Part shown: positions 10,278 to 20,854 of the stretch, one piece after another
Layout of the letters: each line of letters starts with the position of its first letter
Numbering within the stretch: position 1 is the first letter of the stretch
From: Nematopogon swammerdamellus
Taxonomy: Eukaryota; Arthropoda; Insecta; Lepidoptera; Adelidae
Direction: 5' to 3'
Assembly (NCBI GenBank): GCA_946902875.1
Contig: OX336348.1
Coordinates: forward strand, 15,649,741 to 15,713,740
Length of the DNA: 64,000 nt
The notes under the pieces: generated by a model
What the model was told of the DNA's origin: nothing
The model's input: the letters and a program-made list of their open reading frames with translations, nothing else
The model's database searches: none
Translations under genes and position numbers: made by a program

Positions 10278-11460
10278 CTAGCTTTTTCCCGCGGCTTCGC
10301 TCGCGTGAAATTCGTATTTCAAAGGAAGAACTAAGGGCGAGCTGGGTTCAGGCTAGTAACTAAGGGCGAGCTGGATTCAGGTAAACGATAAACCGTCTCG
10401 AAGAAAGTGAGTAACTTTTTGAGGCCGAAGGCGGAGTTGCGTTCAGGAAGACGATAAACCTTCTCGAAGACAGTAAGTAACTATGGGCGAGGCCGAAGGC
10501 CGAGCTGCGTTCAGGATGAGGGTAACCTTTCCGAAGAAAGTAAGTAACAGAGGGCGAGGCCGAAGGCCGAGCTGCGTTCAGGAAAACGATAAACCTTCTC
10601 GAAGACAGTAAGTTACTATGAGCGAGGCCGAAGGCCGAGCTGCGTTCAGGATGAGGGTAACCTTTTCGAAGAAAGTAAGTAACAGAGGGCGAGGCCGAAG
10701 GCCGAGCTGCTTTCAGGAAAACGATAAACCTTCTCGAATACAGTAAGTAACTATGGGCGAGGCCGAAAGCCGAGCTGCGTTCAGGAAGAGGATAACCTTT
10801 TCAAAGAAAGTAAGTAACAGAGGGCGAGGCCGAAGGCCGAGCTGCGTTCAGGAGTACCATAAAACTTCTCAAAGAAAGTAAGTAACAAAGGGCGAGGCCG
10901 AAGGCCGAGCGCAGCTCGGCCTTCGGCCTCGCCCATAGTTACTTACTTTCTTCGAAAATGTTCATCTTCTTCCTGAACACATCTCGGCCTTCGATCTCGC
11001 CCATAGTTACTTACTGTCTTCGAGAAGGTTTATCCCACAGAGCACGAAATCCGCGCGCCGCGCCTCCTAGAGACGCCCTGAGCGCGATTTCCCTACAACG
11101 CTGTTGAAGCCTGTGGGCGTGGCCTATGACTTACATATGTGTGTTGTGCGTGTGAATTTGTTTTGTGCGTGTGCCTAACTTGCTCCTCTTTGTGTGTAGT
11201 GTCGATACTAACACACACACACACATACGAAGCGCTAGTTGCACTGCGTCCAGTTATTGGGTTTCAAATATTATCGCTTAGGGCGTCTCTAGGAGCGACG
11301 CAGCTCCTGAACGCAGCTCGGCCTTCGGCTTCGCCCTTTGTTACTTGCTTTCTTCGAGAAGGTTTAGGGTCTTCCTGAACGCAGCTCGGCCTTCGACCTC
11401 GCCTTTTGTTACTTACTTTCTTCGAGAAGGTTCATAGTCTTCCCGAACGCAAATCCGAAA
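10278..11460 (-). mobile_element. Helitron 3' end plus 68-bp satellite (partly inverted)
   Basis: Reading leftwards, the sequence ends GAGCGAAGCCGCGGGAAAAA then CTAG at 10278. This is the usual lepidopteran Helitron 3' terminus. To its right lie copies of a 68-bp satellite monomer (core GGCCGAAGGCC) at 10320-10908 and, after an abrupt switch to the opposite strand at about 10909, at 10910-11035 and 11300-11455. About 270 bp of unrelated sequence with a CACACA run (11036-11300) lies between. The 5' end was not found. Confidence 0.7.
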
Positions 11461-11689
11461 ACAACAGCTAACAATATATAAATTTTTGAAATGTGTTAAT
11501 TAAGCCCTTTCATTTGATCCCCAACACGGCATCATTAAAAACAATTGTTTTAGGTCATGACCTTATGTCCTTTAAAGGGCGCCATATACAATTTTATGGG
11601 ACGTCACATAGCCTCTATAGAGCGTCATGACGCATCCAACGATACTTCATTTGTCAAATTATGATAAGTAGTTTCGAAGTTATGAGGGA

Positions 11690-11860
11690 ACAGATGAACA
11701 TACATACATACATACATACATACATACATACATACATACATACATACATACATACAAACTTATATACATACATACATACATACATACATACATACATCCA
11801 TACCATACATACCGGTCAAACACATAACTCTCCTTTTCGCTTCGCCGTAGTCGGGTAAAA
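11690..11860. mobile_element. CATA-tract / GTCGGGT terminus of an ACCCGACT-type element
   Basis: About 100 bp of CATA units is followed by an ACTCTCCTTTT...GCCGTA segment and GTCGGGT at 11850-11856, then an A5 target. The organisation is the same as at 6346-6430. The rest of the element was not delimited. Confidence 0.65.
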
Positions 11861-12764
11861 ATAAGAATCTTTTCGCTAATAGTGCGCGCATACTACACTA
11901 CGTACAATATAATAAACATACGATCAAATAACTTAATTCAAATAGGAACTCCATATAACCTACATATGTATGTAATTGTTTGTTTTTCCTAAATAAATAA
12001 ACTCCAGTTAATTAAATATCCGCTAACATCGACTTGCAACAACACTTTTACATAGGTTTGCTCCTAAAATTAATCAAATAGATACCTAACGAAGTAAACC
12101 TACATAATATTATGAATCGAAACATGTTATATTAAATAATATACTCTGGCTCGAGACAATGCATACACCACGTGGCATACACACACCGCGCTCCGCCAGC
12201 CCCGCGCCGCGCCCCGCGCCTCCGCCGCCGCCGCCAGCCTCCGCCAGGTAGCCGTCACAAACCGCCTCCCCCGCGCCGCGCCGCTTTTATTTCGATTCGA
12301 TTTGTATGGAAGCCACATGTTAGCGTAGCCGGAAGTGAATTTAAGTTAGCCTATCCTGTGTCCCGTATAGTAAAATGGGCTTGTACTAAGTTTCATCAAA
12401 TTCGGATGATGACTTTAAGAGTTATGGAGGAACATACATACATACATACATACATACATACATACATACATACATACATACAGAAAAGATTTCTAAAAAT
12501 CGTCAATTTAACTTTAGTATCATAAATAGAGGCTATAAACTCAATTTTTCCTAAATCAAAGTAGCTTACTCCATGACCATCCCTTACAGATTTATTATTA
12601 GTATTGATGATTGATGATGACTAAATCAAAGTAACTTACTCCATGACCATCCCTTACAGATTTATTATTAGTATTGATGATATCTGATATTATGGGTTTT
12701 TCAGTCTTGAAGCCTGAGACAACCGCCCGTAAATAAATACGTTACATTGCTGCGCTCGGTCATT
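11861..12764. other. No gene recognised; low-complexity patches
   Basis: AT-rich DNA with a CG-rich CCGCC/CGCGCC low-complexity patch at 12180-12290, a CATA tract at 12431-12483, and two tandem copies of a roughly 71-bp unit at 12549-12680 (ACTCCATGACCATCCCTTAC in each). Confidence 0.6.
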
Positions 12765-13420
12765 AATCATATTTCATTCGAGGCTGCACCAAGAGCGAAC
12801 GATCCGGCAGCACAAAATTGCACTGAGCCCCCACGATGGCAAAAGATGCCTCCTGCCCAATACAACTGACACGCTGCCGTGGAGTCACTACAGTTTGACT
12901 GAGGTGAGATATCTAACATGAAGTGTGAGTTTGCACCGAAGCATCCTGAACAAGCCCAGGTCAAGATATACATGTTGCAGATGGCGCAAAATACGATAAG
13001 CCACCGGACATGACCACCCAAACAAGAGAAGGCGAACAGAATAAGAGAGAGCTACCATGTTGCATATCTTTGGTATATAGGCGACTTTTTGTATTCTTTT
13101 TTTTATTTTTTATTAAAAAAAAACTTTTTAAAACTTTTTAAAACTTTTTTAGACTTTTTTTATTAATTTTTTTATTTATAAGATTTTACTACCCCTTTTG
13201 GACCTCGGTTGCGTATCTACCCCGAGACATACCTCGGTATCCTCCACCTGTAGACGAAGTTGTACTGAGATATCTAACATGGAGTGTGAGTTTGTACCGA
13301 AGCATCCTGAACAAGCCTAGGTCAAGATATACATGTTGCTGCTTGTTACAGATGGCGCAAAATACCACCGGACATGACCACCCAAACAAGAGAAGGCGAA
13401 CAGAATAAGAGAGAGCTACC
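12764..13420 (+). pseudogene. Two partial duplicates of the PolB 3' end
   Basis: 12764-13050 repeats the second half of the penultimate exon, its intron and the last exon of the polymerase (compare 9820-10100), with substitutions and an extra GATAAGCC in the last exon that brings an early stop. 13262-13420 repeats only the intron and last exon; there the last exon is open and ends one residue later. The two copies are part of a tandem duplication with a period of 364 bp (12898-13261 and 13262-13640). Confidence 0.85.
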
Positions 13421-13899
13421 ATCTTGCATATCGTTGGTATATAGGCGACTTTTTGTTTTCTTTTTTTAATTTTTTATTAAAAAAAAACTTTTTAAAACTT
13501 GTAAAACTTTTTAAAACTTTTTTAGACTTTTTTATTATTTTTTTATTTTTTATAAGATTTTACTACCCCTAATGGACCTCGGTTGCGTATCTACCCCGAG
13601 ACATGCCTCGGTATCCTCCACCTGTAGACGAGGTTGTACTGTAATAAAAAGTTAATAATTTTTAGAAAATTTATAGCAAACCAAGATACGAAATATGTTT
13701 TTATTAGTACTCTTTTATAATGGGGTTATTTGTATGAGAAATAATTTTCGTGAGATTTTCAGTCGTAACAAACTTTTTACTTTGTTTTGCAGTCTGCATT
13801 TGGTGGAGCATAGATCTGAAGTTGCACATACATCGTAGGTCGCACATGCGTATAAATAGTATATTATTTGGAAATTTGAATCAATTGAACCTAGCAGTC

Positions 13900-14430
13900 A
13901 TGGAATACGCACTCGATATTCAAGGCTTCAGATGGGCTCTAGATGAGTATGCAGTGAAGGAGTTAGGCATACTTCCGCTGAACAATGAGGGTTCAAAACC
14001 AGCAGTTTGGGTATTCAAACCACCGCATGCTTGGCGATACCTGAGCCTACATCACATGAAGGAAAATCGTTGGCTGGAACGCCATTATCTCGGCGGTTTG
14101 AAATGGAGTTCAGGTGATATTCCCTACGGTGAAATGGCGGATGTCTTGTGGAAAAACCTTCATGCAGCGGAGCGAGTGTACGTTAAAGGTCTAGAGAAGA
14201 AGCGGTGGCTGCAGCGATTCAACTTCAATGTGTGTGACCTGGATGAAATGGGCTGTCCGCCGCTGCAAGTACTTCGCACATCGTCGGAAACCACACCATG
14301 CGCTCACCATATCACATCTACCGCACACTGTGCGTTTATAAATGTATCGCTGATGAAAGATTTTATTCTGAGAAATAAATGTTTTGAAGTTTCAAATTCG
14401 TTTCACTACAATCCAACTACTCACATCTGA
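13900..14430 (+). CDS. Small conserved protein with DIQGF signature, nuclease-like (function unproven)
   Basis: The ATG at 13900 opens MEYALDIQGFRWALDEYAVK; the frame continues 177 codons to a stop at 14428. An open stretch before it follows a possible acceptor (TTGTTTTGCAG, 13792), so an upstream exon is possible. Conserved-looking landmarks are the N-terminal DIQGF, WVFKPPHAW, W-L-x-RHYLGGLKW, PYGEMADVLW, RVYVKGLEKKRWLQRF, and near the end a Cys/His group (CAHH...HCAF). The same layout is familiar from uncharacterised insect proteins encoded with PolB-type elements. The early acidic residue followed by the YVKGxEKxxWL block suggests an RNase H-fold or exonuclease-like protein, but that is inference. 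It lies in the same orientation as the polymerase. Confidence 0.6.
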   Translation: MEYALDIQGFRWALDEYAVKELGILPLNNEGSKPAVWVFKPPHAWRYLSLHHMKENRWLERHYLGGLKWSSGDIPYGEMADVLWKNLHAAERVYVKGLEKKRWLQRFNFNVCDLDEMGCPPLQVLRTSSETTPCAHHITSTAHCAFINVSLMKDFILRNKCFEVSNSFHYNPTTHI

Positions 14431-14435
14431 CACCT

Positions 14436-14995
14436 ACCTGATGACGTCAGAAGTCGCTTTCCAAGTACTAACATCTGATACCTACTTAATGATGTCAGAA
14501 GTCATTAAGGGACTTAGAAAAGTTGAAGTGCGCCAGAATTGTAGTGGTACCCTCTATATTTTTCAAGCGGTGAAATTTGGAACTAATGTTTTGCTGTAGC
14601 ACACCTAGCAGTGTGTGGAGGAGCTAATATTTTGTAGTCTTCTGGACCACCTGGTGGCGTCCTCTATATGTTTTCTAGTGGCGAAATTTAGAACTATTAT
14701 TTTGAAGTGGCGCCATCTAGCCGTGAGTGGTGGAACTGAAAATCGGATTCCGATTCACTCGATTTCACCCATTGTAGTGGTGCCCTCTATTTTTTTCTGT
14801 TGGTGAAATTTGGACCTAATGTTTTGCTGTAGCACACCTAGCAGTGTGTGGAGGAGTTAATATTTTGTAGTGTTCTGGACCGCCTGGTGACGTCCTCTAT
14901 GTTTTTCTAGTGGCGAAATTTGGAACTATTATTTTGTAGTGGCGCCATCTAGCCGTGAGTGATGGAACTGAAAATCGGATTCCGATTCACTTTGG
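14436..14995. repeat. Tandem duplications downstream of the DIQGF gene
   Basis: Two copies of a unit of about 235 bp (about 14538-14755 and 14773-14995) carry TGGCGCCATCTAGCCGTGAG and GCACACCTAGCAGTGTGTGG in each. Before them is a short doubled unit with TACTGATGACGTCAGAAG-like text (14425-14505). Non-coding. Confidence 0.8.
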
Positions 14996-17040
14996 GTTAG
15001 AACTCTCATAGCCTCTGTAACGTATCCCGTAACTGCCTCAAAAGTAACACTGTCATTACTTCTTTTATCAACAGAGGAACGTCAAATATTTATACAGAAA
15101 TCCTCGTTACTACGAGTAAACTCTGAAATAAACCATGGCCTGCGTTTAGCATTCAAGTGATCTCTAGGTAAGCTCAGACAATGTATACATGCGTATACAA
15201 TGACCTAAGCGGAAATGGACCCTGTCTCTTTCTCTCTTCAAGAAAGCGTTGTGTAACCGTATCACCCAGAGTACTAACTCAAACCTTAACCTTTCTATCC
15301 AAATCTTTGTTCTATGGGTTATAATCTAACTACATCTATAATTTCCTGTCTAAGTCCGCCTTTCCTACGTCACTATGCCTCCTCTACCACGTTGCAACAA
15401 TCTATGTTCTCTCCTCCGGAAATTCCTACACCTGAGGAAACGTGTGTATTCTTCAACCAGTTTATTCTCTTCCTAAAAGGAAGTATGTAGCCTTATCCTG
15501 AAGATGTGTGACCTTGTGTGAGATCACTATCCTTACTTCTGGAATACCTACAAGGTTCAACGACTTCTCTTACCAAAGGGAACTACTATATGCTTTTCTC
15601 CTCGACCGATCAGATAGGCTAGCACTGATCTAGGAGTATAAGCACTTCTTTTCTTCAGCTGGAAGATATAGCGTTCTATCACATCCAACGGTAAATAACT
15701 CACCCCCTTGCAGGAGTTAGGGGAAACAGCTGGAAGGGAATTGCCTAGGCTTTCTCGAACTTAGCATTTCAAATTATATTTTCCTTTTGGTCTAACAGCT
15801 TAAAAGCCACGGCCTAGCAGGAGATAGATGGAACACCTGGAAGAAATTTATCTAGCTTTTTAGGGACCTAGTCTTCTTTTAGAAGAATAACAGCTGTTAC
15901 GCAATAAAGTATCCCTGCCTAGCAGGAGTTAGAAAAGAGGTCTTAAAATAATTTATTTAATGTTTATTGTACCTGGCTTTTCTTTCGCATCGTTTCGTGC
16001 CTACATTCATTAGCTTTATTATTGTAAATGTTCTTATGTTTCTACTCAGGACTATATACTTTCTATGATTAAAGGCTCTTCCTTTTATCTGTTTGGTATC
16101 AAACACTTTATCTTTCGCTTCGCAAGATCAGAAAATTTACCCCAAGAGGGGTAGACAATGGGCCCCCTTGAACCAGGTGAGGTTTTCTCACCTTAGTTCC
16201 ACCACGCCCATCGCTGTGAACTTCAACCAGTTTGACTGAGGTACTACTCCTCACTCAAAGTTGTACCTAAAGGTCTCCTGTCTATTCTGTGCAAATGAAG
16301 CGTTCCCTCTGTCGGGATTACTTTAACTGCGTATGTGTAATGTATGTACAATGCTCCTTATTAGAACATTGCACCTACGCGTCTAGTGTACCTATTGTGT
16401 TCCTGCCTACCTCTCCTAAGTAAAATACCCAATTTAGGCAACCCTAACTGTAACTTCGTCTCCCTCCCTAGACATCTCTTTAGTCGATCCGTTAATACGT
16501 GCATCGAACCTTCGAGACGCCTCTACTTCTGTGGCCATGGAAATGTAATCTTCCCCAAAGCAAGAGAGACCGGGTCCACGCTATTCTCTTACTTACGAAC
16601 TCTAAACGTACGGGTACGCTCAAAGAACATTAATTTACTACGATGGACACCTGACAAGACCCCTAGCTAATCACTTATAAAAGGACACTCGTCTACCTGG
16701 TACAGGTCTTCCTACACTTCTGGAACACACTGCAATCCAATACGAACACAACACCTCTACCTACGTTAACCTTGGCCTTTATGTAAGCCCATTTCACTAC
16801 GTGATCACACCACCAAACCACACGGAGTCACTTGTACACATCCACAGTTTAAAATATACTTTCGACGCTTGTCTTATCGTAGTTTTTAGTGCCTGAGGCC
16901 TAACGAGTCGTAGATTTTAACAATATTTTTAGTCGCTCGATCACCGTCCAGTGCGATTATTCATTCTACCAATACCCAAATCATTCTTATACTGACTGCT
17001 TCAATCGCTGCTCGTTCCCTCTCTAGTTTCATGAGTAACT
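14996..17040. other. 2 kb with no gene recognised
   Basis: It lacks convincing coding on both strands. Its base composition is more balanced than the AT-rich neighbours. A frame at 16386-16670 is open but matches nothing known to me and has no splice or start context. Three loosely repeated GCAGGAG(T/A)TAG motifs lie about 105 bp apart (15712, 15818, 15920). It may be the decayed remains of the element's missing genes or a non-coding LTR-type insert. Confidence 0.4.
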
Positions 17041-18057
17041 TAGATTCAGTTCCCTTAGCATTTTTCAGCATAGGGAACCTCCTCCATTTACTCCCAAAGC
17101 TATCAAACGTCTGGTTTCCTAGCATATTTCAGCATAAGGAACCCATCCGTACGCGACGTTAGCTGGAGAAGCTGGGACCTCAACTTTAAAGAAACCTTCA
17201 AGATTCGAATTCTAGCATCTTTCAGCATAAGAATTCTCCTCCATGAGCTCCGCGAAACTATCAGACATGTGTTTCCTTAGCATATTTCAGCATAGGCACC
17301 ACACGTTCATGGCCAGCTGTAGGCCTTAATCTCAACCGCGATTGATGCAGTGTACATGGCAATTATATCAAGTGTCTGTATATTTTCCTAACTTAGCAGC
17401 ACCTTAGATTCAGTTCCCTTAGCATTTTTCAGCATAGGAAACCTCCTCCAATTGCTCTCAAAGCTATCAAACGTCTGGTTTCCTAGCATATTTCAGCATA
17501 AGGAACCCAGCCGTGCGCGACGTTAGCTGGAGGAGCTCGACCCTCAATTTAAAAGAAGCCTTCAAGATTCGAATTCTAGCATCTTTCAGCACAAGAATTC
17601 TCCTCCATGAGCTCCGCGAAACTATCAGACATGTGTTTCCTTAGCATATTTCAGCATAGGCACCACACGTTCATGGCCAGCTGTAGGCCTTAATCTCAAC
17701 CGCGATTGATGCAGTGTACATGGCAATTATATCAAGTGTCTGTATATTTTCCTAACTTAGCAGCACCTTAGATTCAGTTCCCTTAGCATTTTTCAGCATA
17801 GGAAACCTCCTCCAATTGCTCTCAAAGCTATCAAACGTCTGGTTTCCTAGCATATTTCAGCATAAGGAACCCAGCCGTGCGCGACGTTAGCTGGAGGAGC
17901 TCGACCCTCAATTTAAAAGAAGCCTTCAAGATTCGAATTCTAGCATCTTTCAGCACAAGAATTCTCCTCCATGAGCTCCGCGAAACTATCAGACATGTGT
18001 TTCCTTAGCATATTTCAGCATAAAGGCACCACACGTTCCTGGCCAGCTGTAGGCCTT
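17041..18057. repeat. Array of 12 stem-loops with a constant loop in three ~364-bp units
   Basis: Units start at 17041, 17404 and 17769; the third is cut short after its fourth hairpin. Each unit holds four copies of a loop AGCAT-N-TTTC-AGCAT flanked by inverted stems of different sequence. In unit 1 these are GTTCCCT/AGGGAAC (17049-17078), GGTTTCCT/AAGGAACC with one bulge (17113-17143), GAATTCT/AGAATTC (17207-17236) and TGTTTCCT/AGGCACCACA, imperfect (about 17268-17303). The stems differ but mostly stay complementary. This is unlike ordinary satellite decay and resembles protein-binding iterons or structured RNA. Function is unknown. Confidence 0.8.
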
Positions 18058-18783
18058 ACATCCCTATTCCGTTCTATTATGAATTCAGACTCTCAATATT
18101 TTTGATCAAACTAGTTCGGACTAGACTGGACGATGATCACTAACGCGCGGCGCCTTGCCAAGCCAAACACTCACCGTGAGTATTTGTTAAAATTTAGCTG
18201 GCTCCCGAAACTTGACTGATTCGATGTCCACTGCGCACGAGTTTAAATGGCCCTCACCCGGACCCTTCGGCTCTACTTCGTTTCCTGTCGTTCCCGAACG
18301 CTCTTAGCCAATCAAAAGCCTTCCCTTCCATAAGGACCCCACTCCTAACAGCGCCTCTGTCGGCCGATTTAGACATTGAAATACTGCCTCGCCGGACGAC
18401 CAACTGACATGAACACCCTTCAAGCCATTGCGAGTTAACCTACGCGCCCTCTATACGTAAAATACACGCGATCGCTTCATCACTGCCATCTATCTACTTT
18501 TGCTCGCATTACGTGAAAGTTTGAGTATGTGCAACCTATAAGTTCTACTCGCGCCCGCGTGACGATGTCACGTGATTATTTCACTTCTAGTTCGCGACTA
18601 GGCGTCTAGATGGCTGTACTTATCTCGTTTTAATCAATAAATTAATTCTTCTTATTATATCTTACGTAAGCTAATGGTACCCTCTGTGTTCGTCACACCT
18701 CCCTATGACTTTACTTTTGTTTCATTTATGGGGTGTGGTGGGTGGGTTGAAATAAAAGTATTCACTGTAAAAAATATTAATTT
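18058..18783. other. No gene recognised
   Basis: Balanced-composition DNA between the hairpin array and the 3' end of the BIR gene. Nothing coding was identified on either strand. Confidence 0.4.
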
Positions 18784-18790
18784 TATTTAA
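18784..18790 (-). terminator. Poly(A) signal of the BIR gene
   Basis: On the minus strand AATAAA lies about 10 bases after the stop codon at 18797. Confidence 0.6.
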
Positions 18791-18796
18791 AATTAA

Positions 18797-19182
18797 TCAT
18801 TTCAAGTTAAAGGCTCCATCGTCTGATAGGGTATAGAAGTATGGTGAATAGCTCGGGATGTCAATCTCGTCCAATCCTTTTGCTTTAGCGGTGGCGAAAT
18901 CAGCTCCCTTCATTATGTAGACGAAAGCGCAGCGTCCCAGCAGCCCCGCGTGCTCCTCCCACGGTGTGTCTTCCGGTCGCCACTGGTTGAGTGTTCCTCC
19001 GCAGTAAAAGCACACCACTTTGTCACCGAAACCAGTGTAGAAAAAACCAGTCTTAGCCATTTCTTCAGGCTTCTGCCGGAGGGCGCGTGGCCAATCGTAC
19101 CCGAGGTATGCACCTGGATAGTCGTTTGCGGCATTGTAGCGGAGGCTGTAGACGCGTAGCTCGGCGTAATGTTGTTCACTGA
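18797..19182 (-). CDS. Single-BIR protein (IAP-like), last exon
   Basis: Read on the minus strand, the frame is open from a possible acceptor (TTATTAG, about 19183) to the stop at 18797, about 128 codons. It holds one complete baculoviral IAP repeat: YDWPRAL, then MAKTGFFYTGFGDKVVCFYC, and the zinc ligands C-x2-C-x16-H-x6-C (CFYC ... EEH ... GRC), with the usual W-x-P-x-D-x-PW-x-EH order. BIR proteins bind caspases or pro-apoptotic peptides and block apoptosis. There is no RING domain; the chain ends about 28 residues after the BIR. The first in-frame ATG (19058) would remove the N-terminal half of the BIR fold, so an upstream exon or another start is expected; none was found in the about 130 bp before the neighbouring gene's poly(A) site. 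It lies inside the TIR element, so it is probably captured cargo. Confidence 0.82.
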
Positions 19183-19293
19183 CTAATAACTAAACATTTT
19201 TCGCATACAAATGTATTCCAAATTCTACACACTAAATACTTCTTTCAATATCTCTAGTTATAATAAAACAAAAGTTTTGAGCACTAAAATTCT

Positions 19294-19303
19294 TTATTTA
19301 TTA
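19294..19303 (-). terminator. Poly(A) signal of the small minus-strand gene
   Basis: AATAAATAAAG on the minus strand lies about 15-25 bases after the stop codon at 19318. Confidence 0.6.
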
Positions 19304-19317
19304 AAAACTATTCATGA

Positions 19318-19662
19318 TCACCAACTTTCTGCTCTAGATAAATATTCAAATTTGACAGAATAGTGTGGTCCTCCTAAATAGTACATAGCTAATAAATTAT
19401 TATTCGCTGCTTCTTCCATGCTTTTGTATACTTCAGCATTCTCATCAAAAGCTTTTGTAATTCTCATTGGTAGGAACACTGCGAAAGCTTTGTCTAAATC
19501 AGCTACATATCTGGGTCCATACTTTGTTGTAACTCTACGTAGTTGGGTGATGTAGTACATATGTCTCTCGAGTAGATCAGCTAGTTTCTTTGTTGCCAAA
19601 TAGGTTGAATCGGCAACTTTGTTGATCTCAACCAGACTCACGAACGAGTGGTTGCTCGACAT
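19318..19662 (-). CDS. Small 114-residue protein of the PolB element (possible DNA-binding, unproven)
   Basis: The start ATG is at 19662, right after a likely 5'-UTR acceptor (CTTCTCAG, 19670); a GTGAGT donor at 19785-19780 would define a 116-bp leader intron, and TATAAAG lies at 19866-19860. The protein begins MSSNHSFVSLVEINKVADST and contains LLERHMYYITQLRRVTTKYG, DLDKAFAVFLPMRI and, at the end, AMYYLGGPHYSVKFEYL. It has no Cys, no signal peptide and no membrane segment. The beta-rich pattern with Arg/Lys/Thr and a final YLGG-x-F motif recalls small proteins often found near such polymerases in insect genomes, where a single-strand DNA-binding role is plausible; I cannot assign a family. 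It is transcribed towards the BIR gene, in the same direction and upstream of it. Confidence 0.6.
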   Translation of the reverse strand: MSSNHSFVSLVEINKVADSTYLATKKLADLLERHMYYITQLRRVTTKYGPRYVADLDKAFAVFLPMRITKAFDENAEVYKSMEEAANNNLLAMYYLGGPHYSVKFEYLSRAESW

Positions 19663-19669
19663 TATGGAC

Positions 19670-19785
19670 CTGAGAAGACGATAAAATTTCTGGTTAGCTT
19701 AGAGAAATTAATTCTGAAAATATGAGAATTAATTTAAGGTATATATTGAGAAAATGTAAATGTTCATAAAAAAGATTTCACTCAC
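19670..19785 (-). other. Predicted 5'-UTR intron
   Basis: On the minus strand the donor CA|GTGAGT (19786/19785) and acceptor CTTCTCAG|GTCC (19670/19669) bracket AT-rich sequence with a stop in every frame. The start codon lies 7 bases after the acceptor. Confidence 0.5.
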
Positions 19786-19859
19786 TGATATGGTTCTTGA
19801 TGTCTTCTACTGTATAGCTGGAGTATGCGAATGCAATACATTTTGTTGAAACATCATGT

Positions 19860-19866
19860 CTTTATA
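19860..19866 (-). promoter_or_regulatory. TATA box of the small minus-strand gene
   Basis: TATAAAG on the minus strand, about 75 bases before the leader-intron donor; identical to the box before the polymerase gene. Confidence 0.5.
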
Positions 19867-20056
19867 CTAAGAGTATTTCACAATAGAAGATGTGATAGTT
19901 GTTATACACACACAACTAGTATAGACCTGTTTATGATGTTCAAAATACCTACTCGATGATGTAAGAAGACATCTTGAAAATCACAGAACCTGTTTGCTAC
20001 GTACACCCAATATTATTGCAGCCAACTATGTATGTTGACTTGAAATATGCAAGCAG

Positions 20057-20465
20057 CCAAATGCGAGTTGAACTCGCGTTGAGAGGGTTCCGCACCATTT
20101 CGTTTGCGTGAAAACTTTAAGACTTAATATTTCTGATGCGACAGATGGACGGACAGACGGACGGACACGCGAGTGAACCTATAAGGGTTCTGTTTTCCTC
20201 ATCTTCTTGGGTAATTCTAATGAGGCCATTACCTTAATGAGGCCATTACCTTAATGAGGTCATTACCTTAATGAGTGCCGGTTGCCTCAATTTAGGCTCC
20301 GCCCCCTCGCGCAGTCTTAGAGAATACTCCATACAATTTACGAGTACTTTGTCACACTCACTAGCTACCAAAAACACATACTCCCACATACGACTGCTTC
20401 GTTTCACAAGGTTCCACTCAAAACTTAAATTTTTTTTGGGTTAGAAGCCTTATAGCCTATCTACT
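20057..20465 (-). repeat. Right terminal inverted repeat of the PolB element
   Basis: Reverse complement of 86-469, ending CCTATCTACT at 20465. It contains about three copies of an ATTACCTTAATGAGG unit where the left TIR has fewer. Confidence 0.85.
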
Positions 20466-20779
20466 TAAGGGGGGGTACTAGGCAAAACATCACATCATAT
20501 TTTATTTTTTTTATTTTTATTTATTTATTATAGAATCAACATCTTTACAGTTACAATCAATTAAGTAGTAAAAACTTGTACAATATTAAAGACAATAACA
20601 GATTCAAGCAATATTGATATAGTATGGTATAAACCACAGTATAGACGGAGAACATTTGAGTTGCATTGCAAGAAAGAGAGAGCCTATTATCCTAACTATA
20701 GCCATATTTCAATAGATATAACCATAATTTATATGCTTATAGTTAGTTAAAGATTCAAGTTATAATGTGTGATAGATTA

Positions 20780-20814
20780 TCCATACTAATATTATAAATT
20801 CGAAAGTAACTCTG

Positions 20815-20854
<40 letters not shown>

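Larger units (their letters stand above)
86..20465. mobile_element. 20.4 kb TIR-bounded PolB element (Maverick/Polinton- or adintovirus-like, decayed)
   Basis: The sequence at 86-469 is repeated in reverse complement at 20057-20465 with few differences, giving TIRs of about 385-410 bp with outer ends AGTAGATAGG/CCTATCTACT. TAAAGC precedes the left end (80-85). The same six bases follow the right end once the TTAA element inserted there is disregarded. Inside are a family-B polymerase gene, a DIQGF-signature protein, a BIR protein and another small protein. Mavericks/Polintons are known for long TIRs, 6-bp target duplications, a 5'-AG end and a protein-primed PolB, so the architecture fits. 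No integrase, ATPase, protease or capsid was recognised, so the exact class is inference. Length is inflated by later insertions (hAT MITE, a 4.4 kb fold-back insert, Helitron/satellite debris). Confidence 0.72.

Noticed and set aside
16386..16670. 94-codon frame
   Set aside because: No homology signal, no start or splice context, and it lies in a stretch without other coding signs.
17041..18057. CRISPR-like array
   Set aside because: The 364-bp units and four different hairpins per unit do not have a fixed repeat with unique spacers, and the window is eukaryotic.
86..20465. Calling the element a complete Polinton
   Set aside because: No integrase, ATPase, protease or capsid text was recognised in any frame. 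Only the ends, PolB and accessory proteins support the relation.
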